From Narthecium ossifragum (taxonomy: Eukaryota; Streptophyta; Magnoliopsida; Dioscoreales; Nartheciaceae): DNA of 64,000 nucleotides. The translations under genes and the position numbers were made by a program. The stretch spans positions 1,444,650 through 1,508,649 of the forward strand of contig OY986975.1 of NCBI GenBank assembly GCA_963920575.1. The letters are read 5' to 3'. The stretch's first letter is position 1. Every line of letters starts with the position of its first letter. Positions 22,801 to 38,705 of this stretch are shown here, one piece after another. A model generated the notes under the pieces. It did not search any database, had not been told where the DNA came from, and saw nothing but the letters and a program-made list of their open reading frames with translations.

Positions 22801-25800
22801 TTGCACGTTAGTTTCTCTATCTCATCTTTTGGGCATAGAAGATAGATCTCATCACGTCACATCTTTAGGAATTATGAAATTTTCTGCGTGAAGCCAGTAA
22901 TAATTTCAATTTTATAAAACATTGTGAGGCATGCTATTCGATTTTGAGGCATTCTAGTCAATTGATGTGTTAAGAAAAAATGTTCACTTCTTACTAGATG
23001 TCACTTCTTGCCTCAGATGCCTTTGACACTGAAAAACTACTTTGCTGTATGGAGAACTTAAAGTGTGGGCAGGCTGTTGAGATCCCCAACTATGATTTCA
23101 AAGCTTACAAGAGCAGGTTACCAAAAAGAATGGTATGTTTTTCTGTCAGTATTAGATGCAAATAATAGAAGACAGCTATTCTTGATGTGCTCCTTAAATG
23201 TCTTCAGAGGATAATCCAATGCCTTCGGCGTAATTTTATTATTTGTAACTTGAAAAACATCTTCTATAACTCGTTGTCTAGGTGAACTATATGGCGGTTT
23301 CTGTTCCTCTTTAGCCAAATTCAGACACGTGCTTGCATCAAGAAAGTTCATATCAGGGCTGATTGCAAATAATCTTGAGAACTAATTAAAGACGAGTGCT
23401 TTCCTGTCATTCGCTCGTATTTTCTTAATTTCATTTGTTTCTGAATTCTTTACAGACATAATTCATGATTTGACAATCAAATGATATTGTAATTTGTATT
23501 GCTATCACATCGTCAGGCTGATACTTGGTATTTTGTCTTGTTCTGCTGAGGCCAGTCGCCATGGTCTTAGCTAGAAGCTATTGTTGTCCCAGTTTGACAA
23601 AGTAGAATAGTTATTCCTCGTTATTTTGTCAATCTGTTTGTATTTTTTTATTCATAAAGCTACTGATGTTAACCTTCTTGGTTTTCTTGTTGGTCCTTCA
23701 GGTCAATCCTGCGGATGTCATCATCTTGGAGGGAATTTTACTCTTTCATGACCCTCGTGTACGTGAATTAATGAACATGAAAGTATTTGTTGATACAGGT
23801 TGCTTCTCTTCTCTATCAGCATATGCCTATCTATCAAGCAATCTATGTGTCCGTGCTCCAATCTCCACTCCCTTATGCTTACAGTTTCTTCCTGCATATG
23901 CATGCCACTCTCTTGTGCTTCTTGCATATGTTTTAGGCATGCTTATATTTAGTTACAGAATCATGTTTGACCTTCTTCTTCATGCTCAACTACTACCACC
24001 TACATTTACCCTCGTTGAACTTCCTATATCATCTATACTCTCAGTGCATTGCCTTCTTGATATTTACTCTTTAGTCGAGCCACTCTCTATAGAGCAGACC
24101 CCTGGAGGCCTGGACTCTCCTCATTTTCCTCTGGACAATGTATTGAAAACTGAAATCAAGCTGCATGTTGATTGGCGATGATTTAGTGCTTTGATGAAGC
24201 CCTTTGTTGTTCAGTATGCAGAAATTAGTAACTATGTGCAAGCAACTAGAGGGCAATAGGAGAATTTCCATAGGAAGTTTATGGTGCAATAATATGAAAA
24301 TTAAAGGTTGCTCGACTCCTTAGTAATCTTATTCAAAATCTGATTATTAAGCTTGACAACTGAGTAAAAATAGGAGAATGTTGGAGGGGATCCATCCTTT
24401 TCTTAGTGTAAAAGAAGATTTTCTTAGTGAAAATATACAAATAGACACGGAAACATAACACGAATATGACACAACAAAAACACGCGGAGACGTCAGTTTT
24501 CATAACACGCAGGACATGGAGAAAAGTACATTGTGTAAATCTTTTACAGGTCACATCCTTTGCCACATTGCAAATAAAACCGAAATTCATACCCCGCATA
24601 TGTGGCTTTTATTGTGTTGGTTTCTTGTCGCTACATAATGCACAACGCCACATGGCACATAAAACCGTTCTCAAACTCGCTGTAAATGCAGTCGAAATCC
24701 TTCCTTTTGTCTTAATGCTCTATACAAGGCACTATAGCAAGCAACATAATGTTAACATTCATGTATAAAATGGAAGTGATTCACCGTCAATTTATCGTAT
24801 CACTCCTCCAATATTTCCATCTTGTTTTTTATAATTTAAGCGTGGTAATTCATAAATCATTAAACTTTCTAGTTTTTACATCAGTTTATTTTCCAAGATG
24901 ATTCCCAGGTTGTACAACTATGTACATCACAATAATCTTCAGGAGAGAATTATCGTTTTCTTAGCATCTCAATTTTGCATTTCAATAGGTATATAACCAT
25001 TGCACTGAAGCTTTATTCTGTTAATCTTATTAGACCCTTTCTTGTGTCATGTACTTGTTCTGCGCCTTTAAATTTGTTTATTCTGTTAGATATACTTGTT
25101 TATGTGCAGATGCTGATGTACGTCTGGCTACGAGGATACGCCGAGATACGATTCAGAAGGGTAGAGATATTAAGACAGTTTTGGATCAGGTTTGATGGGT
25201 CTTATTTTCTTGGAAAATTCTGTTCTATTAAATTAAGCACCCTGTTATGTCTCTCCTGACTATCCAAGTTTTTGTCAAGGTTTGAGTGAAAGGATTCGGA
25301 AGATTTTTTTGAGTAGAAAAAGGATTCATAAGATTTCAAAATCAAAGTTTTAAGTTATAAGCTGCTGCTTGAAGATCAATAAACAGCTTGTATCATAGAA
25401 AGATTGGTTCTCTTGTGTCTCACAGAAGTCTGTTGTTCATTGTTTCTGCATGCAGTACTCAAAATTTGTGAAACCTGCTTTTGATGATTTCATTCTCCCG
25501 ACAAAGAAGTATGCTGATGTCATCATCCCCCGAGGTGGAGATAATAGCGTAGCAATCGACTTGATAGTGCAGCATATTCATACAAAACTTGGTCAACATG
25601 ATCTCTGTAAAATATATCCAAATCTCTATGTTATTCCTTCTAATTTTCAGGTACCTCCTTCAGATGTTTTTGATCTAGTCATATCAATGTTTTGCTTTGT
25701 TTTGAGTCTTCACTTGACTGTTATTTGAAGTTATCTATTCATTACGTCTGATTTTAAGCCCAATAAATGTCTGCTGATCCTCTATGTTTCCCTTGATGTT

Positions 25801-28800
25801 TTTCCAGATACGTGGCATGCATACACTTATACGCGATGCTGAAACAGCTACACATGATTTTATATTTTATGCTGATCGGTTGATTCGCTTGGTTAGTGTC
25901 CTGCTTTTCTTTTACGGACTGTCTTGGACCCAAGTGATAGCGTACAGTATTTTGTATAGGTTGTCGAACATGGTCTGGGTCATCTTCCATTTAAGGAGAA
26001 GCAGGTGATTACTCCTACTGGTGAGCATCTATTCTTGGATCTTTTAGGATGAGAAAACCATGACAGCTTAATCTTCTGAACTTTTTGAGGAGTTTATGAC
26101 AATCGCATCCTGGGCTGGTTGAGACTTTGGCAAAGTCATGTGCCCCTTTAAATGATTTTATTCTTTGCCATATATTATTTCACCATGTTTGATGTCCATC
26201 ACCTTGGAACTATATGTTCCTGTTTCTCCCTTGTCCGAATCTTGGCCGTGTTTCTTGTTCTCCCGAGTGGAAAATCTGATCGTGCAGTACAAGAGCTTTA
26301 TAAGACAACCAGGAGGCTAGGCATCAAGATATCACTAAGGATGCGTGTGGTCACATGTGATTTAAAAAGGATTTCGATGTCTAGGATATGTTGCTTTTTA
26401 TCTTGTTCAATTGCAAGTGACAAGTATATGTCAAATTAGTTGGAAATGTGAGGTGGAAGTGATCATGTTTATGTTCGAGGATGTCATAGAAGATCATGAA
26501 GGATGGCATGGTGTAGTTGGGGACCTGGGGTGACTACCGGAAATATGGAGCTTGTTGCCAAAACGTGGAAAGTGATCATGGATGGTTATCAGTGTGTGAT
26601 GATGGATGGTTACATCTGTTGGGGATGGCCTCCGGAAGAGGAGGCCAAAAGTGGTTGTCGAAGAGGTTGCTGATTTTAACAAAGATGCTATTCGAATCCG
26701 GAGATGGTTTGAAAAGTGGTGTGCAGGTCGGTGGGTAGCTTAAAATTAAGAGGCGGCTTGTTACCGGCAGATGAAAAGGTAATTGAGGTCCAAGGTGATC
26801 ACCAATTTGGGAAAGGTCGCAAGTTGCCAATGAAGGTAGGTAAAGGTTTGCAAATTGTCACCATAAGGTGGGAGAGGCAGATGTGGATATTGGCAGATCA
26901 TGTTTGCTTTTTCATACAGTCAAGTATTTTTATCTCGATTTACTTTCAACTTCCCCGTATTAAGAGGTAGTAGCTAGACTTAATGATTACTTCAAGTTTA
27001 TTTAATGTGGTCATGTTAAGAGGAAACACAAGCATTTAACTATATCATTTACACGACAAAACTTGTAACAACTGTCGTTACAGGTGACAGAATATCATAT
27101 ATGAAGATATTCTAACTGTCTAGCTATTTCGCATGCAACTTTATCAACTTCCTTAAAATTGGTAATTGATGTTGAAATGCTAGTAACTTGTTCAGCAAGT
27201 GCCGTATATAACTAATATAACTATTGAGCCTGATAGGATCACCTTGCATAATGATGAAATTATTTGTCTCTTCGCAAGTTTAAACGACTGCGGAAATGTT
27301 CTAGAAAGACCAGCTTCTTCTCGCAGTTGAATCTTTTGGACTTTATTCGTGTTCCATGCTTCTCTTCAGGTGGTGGAAAGATTTGTAGGCATGAAACCTT
27401 AATCTACGGGACTTATTTCCAACTGAGTTTAGGGAGCCGGGTCTTGTATCTTTTGTCCAACCTATATTAGATTGAGGACCTTGCTAATAAGCAGGAAATT
27501 TCATTTAGCCCAAGTATCTTTTTTCACAAGTCTTATCTCTTGTGTGAGGCATGCAACCATGCAATATCTGTGACCTTCTGAGAATCCTATTTTCTTGAGA
27601 ATATACTTTCTTTGGAACATACTCCTTGGAGGATTTTCTTTGTAGATAGGTGCAACTTAAGAAAGTAGCATCATATGTTAGAATTCTTCATTGGAGGTGA
27701 TTAAAGCTAATGATAGATTGACATTCTAGTTTCATTTCACTATATGCAGGGTCATTCTATACAGGAGTGGAGTTCTGTAAAAGATTATGTGGCATCTCAG
27801 TGGTCAGAAGGTATCGCTTTTCAATGGGAAATTGTCAGTTACTCTGTATCAATTGTTTATATAAGGATCTGTAGAACCATCTCTCTCCATGGTAGATGTC
27901 CTGTATGGACATGTCACATAATTCCAGTGGTTCCCTGGAAGTTGGTATAAATTGTATATTTAATGAAAGCGTAAAGGCAAAGTGGGGATATAAATATAGG
28001 CAAGTAGGTCAATTAGGTGATGCACAGAAATCACATCGTAGCCTTATTTCCTTTTGCATTTTTTCAATTGTCATTTGCAATCGTTCATGTGGAAATTGCT
28101 CAAAGTAAAAGAAATGCAGTGTCAACTGAAGAAATGAGAAGAACAAATAATATATAGGAAAAGAATAGTCCATGTTGGAATTCCAGATAGCCTCAATTAA
28201 TTGCAAGTGCGTGGAAATTGTATGTCATCTAGCACCCATGATTCTGTCATTTTTTACTTTCTTTGATATTTGAGAATTTCTAGTAGGAAATGCTGGAATA
28301 AATTTTAGCCTTTTGCGTCCATCTGGCATCCCCCCAATGGCAACACATCCATGTTCAGACACACACACACACACTCACAACATGCTATCTTGCGAATCTC
28401 ATGATTATACTGCACTGAACCAAGAAGCCTAATAAAGTTCAGTCGTTAAGTGAATCAGTGGTGAAAGTATGGAGAACGCACTGCGAGCATGTTGTAAAGG
28501 AATCAAGATTGGAAAGATTCTCATTCATAGGGAAGAAGGGGACAACGGTCAGCAGGTCTGCAATGTTTCTGAGCTTAAAATTATGTTCTACGGCTGCATT
28601 TCTCACTTGATGGATTTTTTGTAGCTGATCTACCATCATCTGCCGAAAGATATTTTAGATAGGCATGTACTGCTGTTGGATCCTATACTAGGCACAGGTT
28701 TGTTCTCTTGAAGTCTAATACTAATATATGTCTGTTTGTTAAATTGCATGCACTACAAATTCCTCCATAATTGCTATTGTCATAACTGTAATTGTTAATC

Positions 28801-31800
28801 AAAGTGGCCTTCTTGAGATAATAAATTTTGTTAGGAAGCTCTGCTTGAGGGGTTATGGTTATATATTGGTAGTGTTCTGGTATAACTGCCTGCCACTTTG
28901 TAGTGGTTTATTCATGTAAAATTGTTGAATGAAATGCAGAAATTTTAATGTTGCTATTGGTTGATGTTAGGAAACAGACCAGTCTAACCTGATATTAGTT
29001 AGCACTTTATCCATTTGTCTCTTACATAATCCTGCTGCTTAATTAGAAAAGCAGGAGGAAATAGTCCACAAACAAAGGTAGTCAGAGACTCAGAGTACCT
29101 GTACATAACCAAGTATTTTTTGAGCATTGTAGGATTAATGAAGGTTGATGTTCATTGCTGTCACTGAAGACATTTTCTCCCTTCAGAATCATAATACAAA
29201 TCAAGTGTTAACTTTATACAACCAAAATAAAGCTACTGATCAACTAGTCTATAGTTAAAACCATGAGTAGTCTCTAAAATCTCGCTGCTGAAGTGCACAC
29301 AACACATCATTACATATGCATGTATGTATGGTACTCCTGTAGACATTTTGGTGGCTTCATGGACCAACCTCACACCTAGGGGTGTCCAAAAAGCCCAAAT
29401 GGCCCGGCCCGGTATGGGTCTAGCCCGGGCCCGCTAGGGGTGCTGGACCAGGCTGATCCGGGTTCAGGGTCAGACCAGGGCCCCTTGGTCAAAAACCCGG
29501 TCCGGCCCGGTCTGGTCCGGGTTTTAAAGATATAGCTTTTCACGGCGTTTTTCAGTGGCAATGGCCAGAGTGTGATGTGAGGGTGGCTCTGTTTACTCTT
29601 GGTCTCGGCGGCCACGAATCTCACGGCGGTGACGCGAATGCCCGGGTGCTCAGCCATCCTTTCGGCGAGCTCTAATGCCTCCCGATCATCAAGTCCGTCG
29701 AAGAATACCACACAAACCCGTTGCTCCGGCACCTTGGCGGCACCCACCAAAGATCGAGTGGATCCCTATGAAATCAGTGAAGAAACCCGAGACTAAGACT
29801 CCGACGAGAGTTAGACAAATCTAAACCTCGCTCTCGCCGCCCTCGCCCTCGGCGCAGCGAGCGACCCAGGCCATCACGGGCCTCATGGCCACCATCTGGA
29901 CGAGGACGAAGGAGAGGCCGGAGAGGAACCATACGGAGACGAGGGGGCTGCGGTGGTGGTCACCGTCAGAGAGGGCGACGGCGAGGGTGAGCAAGACCCA
30001 CGCGGCGATGTCATTGAAGGCGGTGGCCACCATTGCTGTCTCATGAACACCAGGAAGGGGAGTTTGAGCTCCGCTAATATGCGGGCGAGGACAGGGAACG
30101 CGGTGATGGAGAGCGGCACTCCCATGAACACCATGAAGGGGAGGTACCCGGCTGAGTCGGCTCCGGGGATGGCTCGACGGAGCACAAAGGCGACGCCGAT
30201 GCCGCACGTGAAGGGCAGGGAGATCCCCGCTCCCGAGATCAAGAAGGCCCACCGCCCGCAGTGCCTAATCGAGCGGAGGTTGAGCTCGAGCCCCACTAAG
30301 AATAAGAAAAGCGGTTGGGGTCACCAGCCACGATTTTTTTTTTTAAACCGGACCAGGTCTCGGCCCGGCCCGGTCCGGTCCAGTTCAGCCCGGTCTCGAA
30401 ACGGTCATACCTGGGCCAGACCGGGTGGATGGCCTATTAGGCCCGGCACTGGCCCGGCCCGGTCCGGATGCTTACAAGGGCCGGACTGGGTATTGCCTCC
30501 AACCCAGCCCAGCCTGGTTGGACACCTTTACTCACACCACATATGCATCATGGAAATTGGGAAAGTTGGGGCTTCGGGAAATCTAGGTGGTCTCTGAACA
30601 GGCCTCTATAGAATGTGTACACTTATACTCCTTGACTTCTCAATTTTTTTGCATGTGCAAGGACAGAGCTATCTTCTTTCTGTGTGAGTTTTTTCGTAAG
30701 TGTTTTATCTGATTTGGATTCAAAAAATACGACAATAGTTGATTTATAGTGGTTTGGTAATACTTGTTGAAAGATATTCTTCATAATAGATTTGGAAGCA
30801 TATGAGTAACTTTATTATTTCCAGCTTCTGATCAGACTATAATATCAAAGCAAATAGTAACAATAATAATAATTACAATTGTTAACTCTTAATTAACATG
30901 GTAATCAGTTGCAAGCTATACTTGGCTGGCCATCAACCTAGGAATGAAATAATTTTACTAGTACTCTTGCTACAGCACTAGATGCTACAGTTGTGTACAA
31001 ATAAGATGAAGGGCATCTGAAGGAAGTTGGTTCATTTGGGAAATGAGTTGAAAATCTCCGACTAGAAGATGCTTGTACAAGTCTCTTAAGTCTGAGTTTA
31101 CCATATGCATGCTAGTTCTGCTAGAAACGTGAAATGAACCTTTTGTTTTCTTAATAGGGAATTCTGCAGTTCAAGCGATTTCTTTGCTCTTGCAGAAAGG
31201 GGTACAAGAATCCAACATTATATTTCTTAATCTCATTTCTGTAAGTGTTATACCTTGTCCTACATTTATCTTGGTTTCTGATTTTTTGTCTGAAGACTGT
31301 GCTTTATCTGTGTGGATTTTGTTGAACAATAGATAACCTCGCAAAGCATGGAAAGAATGATAACAGAGTTTTCTTCCTCCCATATTAACTGTGGCTCGGA
31401 TGATGACTCCTCATAGTAAAACATTAAAGCCAAGAACATAACCAGCGGACTCCTATGCCATCCTCTGATTAGCTAGTTCCTGTGTAGTTTATGTTTTTTG
31501 ACTCATCCCTACAGAATGTGAATGCCCTTCTGTGTTAGTGTTTCGCATGTGGTGATATCTCAGTGTTACATCATTTTACCTACTATCTGAGACTATGTCT
31601 ATCATTCGTCGCTTTTGAAAAGCTCTGATTGTGCTACCTAGTTGATGACAAGTGCACAATCTCCCACCCCATGTCTCATCTCTCATTGGTTTTGGTTGTT
31701 AGCATCGGGCCTGTTTCAAGTTTGGATAAGTTTAGTCACCATTCTGTAATTGTTGATTGTAGACTTAATGTATTTTGATTATGTGAAGTTATCCTTCTTT

Positions 31801-32082
31801 AGGTGGTTGACTATCAAGAAAGGGATTTACTTTTCAATGCTAGGCTGCTTATGGCTAGGAATTCCGTTGTACATCTTGCAGAATGGTATCATTTCATCAT
31901 GAGTTGAAATTGTTTTTCCTTTGCATGATTAGGCTCCCCGGGGAATACATGTTGTCTGCCAAAAATATCCAAAGATTAAGATTGTGACGTCAGAGATCGA
32001 GGATGGTCTGAACGAAGAATTTCGCGTCATTCCTGGCATGGGTGAATTTGGAGATAGGTATTTTGGCACGGATGATAAATAG
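19825..32082 (+). CDS. Uridine kinase-like protein with C-terminal UPRT-like domain
   Basis: Fourteen coding exons keep frame and give 437 residues: 19825-19879, 21469-21560, 22504-22573, 23017-23132, 23702-23798, 25110-25189, 25456-25650, 25808-25891, 25960-26020, 27750-27810, 28459-28555, 28625-28697, 31158-31240, 31933-32082. Plant UKL proteins phosphorylate uridine and cytidine in pyrimidine salvage; the fused uracil phosphoribosyltransferase-like half is of uncertain activity. The Walker A loop is GGAASGKT at 22-29. The kinase half also shows [17 protein letters not shown] and [17 protein letters not shown]. The C-terminal half has [24 protein letters not shown], the PRPP-loop-like [13 protein letters not shown] near 353-365, and ends [21 protein letters not shown]. 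The N-terminus before the kinase is short (18 residues). Introns 1 and 12 carry a MITE and a hAT element. Confidence 0.95.
20768..21176. mobile_element. Tourist-like (PIF/Harbinger) MITE in UKL intron 1
   Basis: The element (20771-21173, 403 bp) begins GGGCTCGTTTGGTT and ends with the inverse of GGTGTCGTTTGGTT. It is flanked by TAA on both sides (20768-20770 and 21174-21176). Short inverted termini with a TAA/TTA target duplication define Tourist-like MITEs. The interior is a run of diverged CACTTTATCC- and CAACCAATCACATC-like words with no coding capacity. It lies in the first coding-region intron and does not touch splice sites. Confidence 0.85.
29369..30538. mobile_element. Non-autonomous hAT element carrying host gene fragments, in UKL intron 12
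   Basis: The element proper is 29377-30530 (1154 bp). It starts TAGGGGTGTCCAA and ends with the inverse of TAAAGGTGTCCAA. It is flanked by a perfect 8-bp duplication CTCACACC at 29369-29376 and 30531-30538, the hAT hallmark. Subterminal regions (29390-29525 and 30340-30520) are dense in GGCCCGG and CCGGTC words. It has no transposase. The interior holds pieces of a cation/H+ antiporter gene on the minus strand, listed separately. It lies in the large intron between UKL exons 12 and 13, with the captured gene antisense to the host gene. Confidence 0.9.
29575..30296 (-). pseudogene. Captured, rearranged CHX-type cation/H+ antiporter fragment
   Basis: On the minus strand the stretch 30296-30050 encodes [19 protein letters not shown] and [20 protein letters not shown], a transmembrane part of the CHX (CPA2) antiporter domain. 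A frameshift near 30030-30050 moves the reading frame; it continues as [20 protein letters not shown] and [12 protein letters not shown]. An in-frame TAG at about 29820 is followed by more family-like sequence ([20 protein letters not shown]). At about 29745 the reading jumps to [20 protein letters not shown] and [17 protein letters not shown], the cytosolic C-terminal domain. The conserved middle, normally a few hundred residues, is absent. It therefore cannot encode a transporter. Intact CHX proteins are about 800 residues, so this is two joined fragments. Confidence 0.88.
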
Positions 32083-32650
32083 CACGCTGCATGTGGACCT
32101 GTTACAAACCAAGTAAGTTTCTGCTTCTCAAATGTTCCATGTTTTGTCTACTCACGTACAAAACTGTACTATGCATGTACAAAGGACACTGAATGTGTTT
32201 CAATGTGAAACATTCGAAAAAGCCCTTTGCCCTATATTTGATCGCTTAATTCCCAAGTTAAATCGCTCAAAAGAACATACATGCAGGCAATGTGATGCTA
32301 CTGAAGTCATTATTCTTTACATTCGCCAAAGAATTCTATTGAACTAGTTCTCAAAGCAATCCACAATGTGTTGCAGGATTTGCGCTTCTACTGAAGAAAC
32401 AACTGTCACTGGACCACGGGCACCACCACGCTTTCTTGGTATGTCGGCGGCGTTGGCATTTTTTGAGGTTTTGCTTTTTTTCTTCTCCATTTGTTCCAAA
32501 ATTTCCAGGCCAGTATTTGTTGCTCTCAATTATAAGGTTTTGTGTGTGACAAAGGAAAATATCAGCACAGATGTCAGGAGCAATTAATATTTGTTTTGTA
32601 AAAGTGTGTTCAAACATCATTGTATCTTCATAATGTTCCCTTTGGTTTCA
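32083..32650 (+). other. UKL 3' UTR with a probable 3'-UTR intron
   Basis: Thirty nucleotides after the UKL stop there is a strong donor (CCAA/GTAAGTTTC, intron start 32113). A plausible acceptor lies at 32376 (GTGTTGCAG/GATTTGCG). The exon that follows is non-coding. If spliced, the last exon junction lies only about 30 nt after the stop, within the distance normally tolerated by nonsense-mediated decay. Poly(A) signals were not assigned. Confidence 0.5.
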
Positions 32651-34060
32651 TGAGTAATAAAAGAAACTCCTAGTTGATGTCAGTCCTACGTTTCTTACAT
32701 GCTTTTTTTCCGATTCCAAATGGAATCCTTGGAATCCCAAGGCGACCAATTGGTTTGGCATTATAGTGTTTTTTTCGATTCCAAACAATTGGGCATAAAG
32801 ATGAATGCCATCTTTATGATGCAACTCGCATGGCTTATGGTTTGAAATAGCATAAATTATTCGATGGAACTTTGGTACCACGCCGTGCCAAGCTTCACTA
32901 AGGAATACATACACAAGGCTTTGTTAATCTACATGATATAGCTTGTCACATCATTGTTATTATTTTTTGAATTCAAATAAGATCATGTGAAAATAATATA
33001 GGTGGTTCTATCTATATCGCTTCAACCACCAAGTACACCTATTGTTAAGTGCACTGCAAGTGGATTTGAAATCTTATTTAAATGATATACACATCTTTAC
33101 TTTTTTCTAATCTTTCCTTGGTTATATTTGGCAAAAGTTTGGTTTTTAAAATCCGTTCATAGACAAGTTTCGGATTAAAAAACCCGAACTTATGCTTTAC
33201 GAAGTTAACAAGCTTGTAATACAAAAGGTCGGCTTTTTAAAACCAAACCGTTAGTATATCCTTTTGGTTTTTAAAATCCGTTCATTGTCCATGATTTCGG
33301 ATATATAAAACCGAATCATATAAAACAACTTTGAAAATCATATAACCATTCACGCTATTTTTCATACCTGATTTCATAACATTACAAGATCGAAATTTAA
33401 ATACATAGCAATATTTCAATACACTAGGCCATCAAATCATTCAATATTTCACAATGTTTGACTTTTTAAATCCGAACATGAATCACAAGTTCGATTTTTC
33501 AAAACCAAATATAAAACACATGTCTGATTTTTGAAAACCGAACATAAAACAAAATATCGATTTTTTTAGGATCGACGTACATATAATATGTTCGGTTTCT
33601 AAAAACCAAATTATACCGACATGAATACAAGCAAGGGTATTATAGACATTCATAGGAAGGGTATTTTCAATATTATTAAAAAAATGACGCAATATAGTTA
33701 GCGATCGGCGCGGTGTAGATAGAAAGACCCAAAGAATATTTGATTTCATCTCAATTTCAGGATGCATTCTGGGCTCAAATCACAAAACGGCTCGATTGGA
33801 CTAACAAACGACTCAAAATGGCATTTCTCTATGATATGAAATCATCAATATTAACCAAAATTTATTGCGAGGTGCACCCAAAATCCAAATAGATGCGGAA
33901 ATTTTCGGATCTTATTCAGTCATAAATCTGGATCCAACAAGATTACCGGGTCAGAAATCAACATCCAAATCAAATCCATTTCGGACTCTATAGATGGAGT
34001 TACCGGATTCAGATTCATAAATATTGAATATTTACGGAAAAGCCCTCGCCATTTGGAATC
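32651..34060. other. Intergenic DNA between UKL and RPL7a, rich in short palindromes
   Basis: No gene. From about 33130 to 33610 the sequence repeatedly carries near-palindromes of the type GGTTTTTAAAATCC, GGCTTTTTAAAACC and GGTTTCTAAAAACC, usually beside TTCG or CGAAC. The same word type returns at 55660-55805. The last 250 bp before the L7a gene are likely its promoter. Confidence 0.5.
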
Positions 34061-34153
34061 CAGCGGCCCCATAAAACCCTCGCCGCTCGAGCTGCTAGGG
34101 TTTCTCCTCTCGCCTCTCGCCGTCTCCGAGACCCTAGCCGGAAGACCGAGGAG
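34061..34153 (+). promoter_or_regulatory. Core leader of RPL7a with a telo-box
   Basis: TAGGGTTT at 34096-34103 is a telo-box (AAACCCTA on the minus strand), a motif enriched near the start of plant ribosomal-protein genes. It sits in a pyrimidine-rich leader (TTTCTCCTCTCGCCTCTCGCC) just before the ATG. The function is inferred from known telo-box biology. Confidence 0.6.
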
Positions 34154-37612
<3,459 letters not shown>

Positions 37613-37861
37613 GTTAATACAAAAGGAAGAGAATGCTAGGTTTTTGCCATCCCTATTGGTCTGCATCAGATGAACAAAATATATGTTCTCTCTTTGTTCT
37701 CATCATTTTTGTTCCCTCTTTGAACCTGACTAGTAGTACAATTTATTCCCATGAGAGTGACAACCTGCAAATTAATGAGCATTCTGTTTTTGGACTCCCG
37801 CCATTAAAATATGTTTGAAGGTTGTATTAATGAGCTTATATAAGGCTGTTGATATAATTAG

Positions 37862-38108
37862 GCGAATAGATTTCGGGAATAACCCTTAACGGGTTAACGG
37901 GGTAAGGGGAGAATATTTATGAATCCATTACTTATTCCATCTCTTAACCTCAAACTTTCTTTGTTTTATATTTTAAGTAATCATTATAAAGTTATTTTTA
38001 TTTTTTATTTTATTTTTATTTTATTTTAAATAATTATTATAAAGTTATTCTCAAAACATGAAATAAAGTCTTTTAACTCGTAATAAAATTAATCCCGTAT
38101 CAAATGAG
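37862..38108. mobile_element. MITE-like fragment, family A copy 1
   Basis: Sequence from GCGAATAGATTTCGGGAATAA to CCCGTATCAAATGAG matches, in reverse orientation, the block at 63646-63905. Shared words include GGGGAGAATATT, CACTACTTATTCC/CATTACTTATTCC, AAGTAATCATTA and CCCGTATCAA. It is non-coding and lies just downstream of RPL7a. Complete termini are not visible in this copy. Confidence 0.55.
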
Positions 38109-38665
38109 ATAGTAGGGATTATTTTTAGTTTCAAATAAAAAGGCTTTTCCTTGTTCTCTGAACAGAAAAGGTCATAAGCTATAATCCAATCCATCAATTT
38201 GAATTCATCAACATCACCAGCGTACATCCTCCCAAGATTTAATCATGTGGATGGCAAGAATGCAAACATTTGAAGTGATACTATTGTTGGCTTATACTCA
38301 TCATGATAAGAATTTTCCATTGTATACCAATCATATTATGATTTCGTCTCCATCTTATAAAATAAGGTCCACTATTTCGGGTCAGACCACATTTAATCGA
38401 ACCCAACCCAGAACGGGCTCCGTTTTGATTTAATTTAACGTACTCTAGAAGATCACCTGGGAAAGAAACCCGGCGCCAGTTGAGATGGGTCGGTTCGGAG
38501 GTCACGATCGTGGGTTTCTATTCTCGGTGCTCATAAGGCTCATGATTTAAATTAAATTAAATTAAAATCCTTTTTTAAGCCTATGTATAACACCACTCTA
38601 TAAAGCTGGTTAAGTACTAAATAATCCTCGAATTATTATTTCCACTCTCTCGCGCTCATCCCCCC

Positions 38666-38668
<3 letters not shown>
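38109..38668. other. Intergenic DNA before the GYF gene
   Basis: No gene. AT-rich DNA changes to moderately GC-rich sequence around 38400-38520, which may include the promoter of the GYF-domain gene. A TTAAATTAAATTAAATTAAA run lies at about 38547-38567. Confidence 0.4.

Positions 38669-38704
<36 letters not shown>
38669..38704. repeat. (CT)18 microsatellite in the GYF gene leader region
   Basis: An uninterrupted CT repeat about 190 bp upstream of the GYF-domain start. CT/GA repeats near transcription starts are common in plants and may influence core-promoter activity; this is inference. Confidence 0.85.

Positions 38705-38705
<1 letters not shown>

Noticed and set aside
23666..24181. ORF of 171 codons on the plus strand
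   Set aside because: It is UKL exon 5 (23702-23798) read through into the intron.
29953..30597. Plus-strand ORF of 214 codons in the hAT element
   Set aside because: It is the antisense of the CHX fragment; the real similarity is on the minus strand.
32344..32620. Short minus-strand ORFs near the UKL 3' end
   Set aside because: They overlap the probable UKL 3'-UTR exon in antisense and have no family signature.
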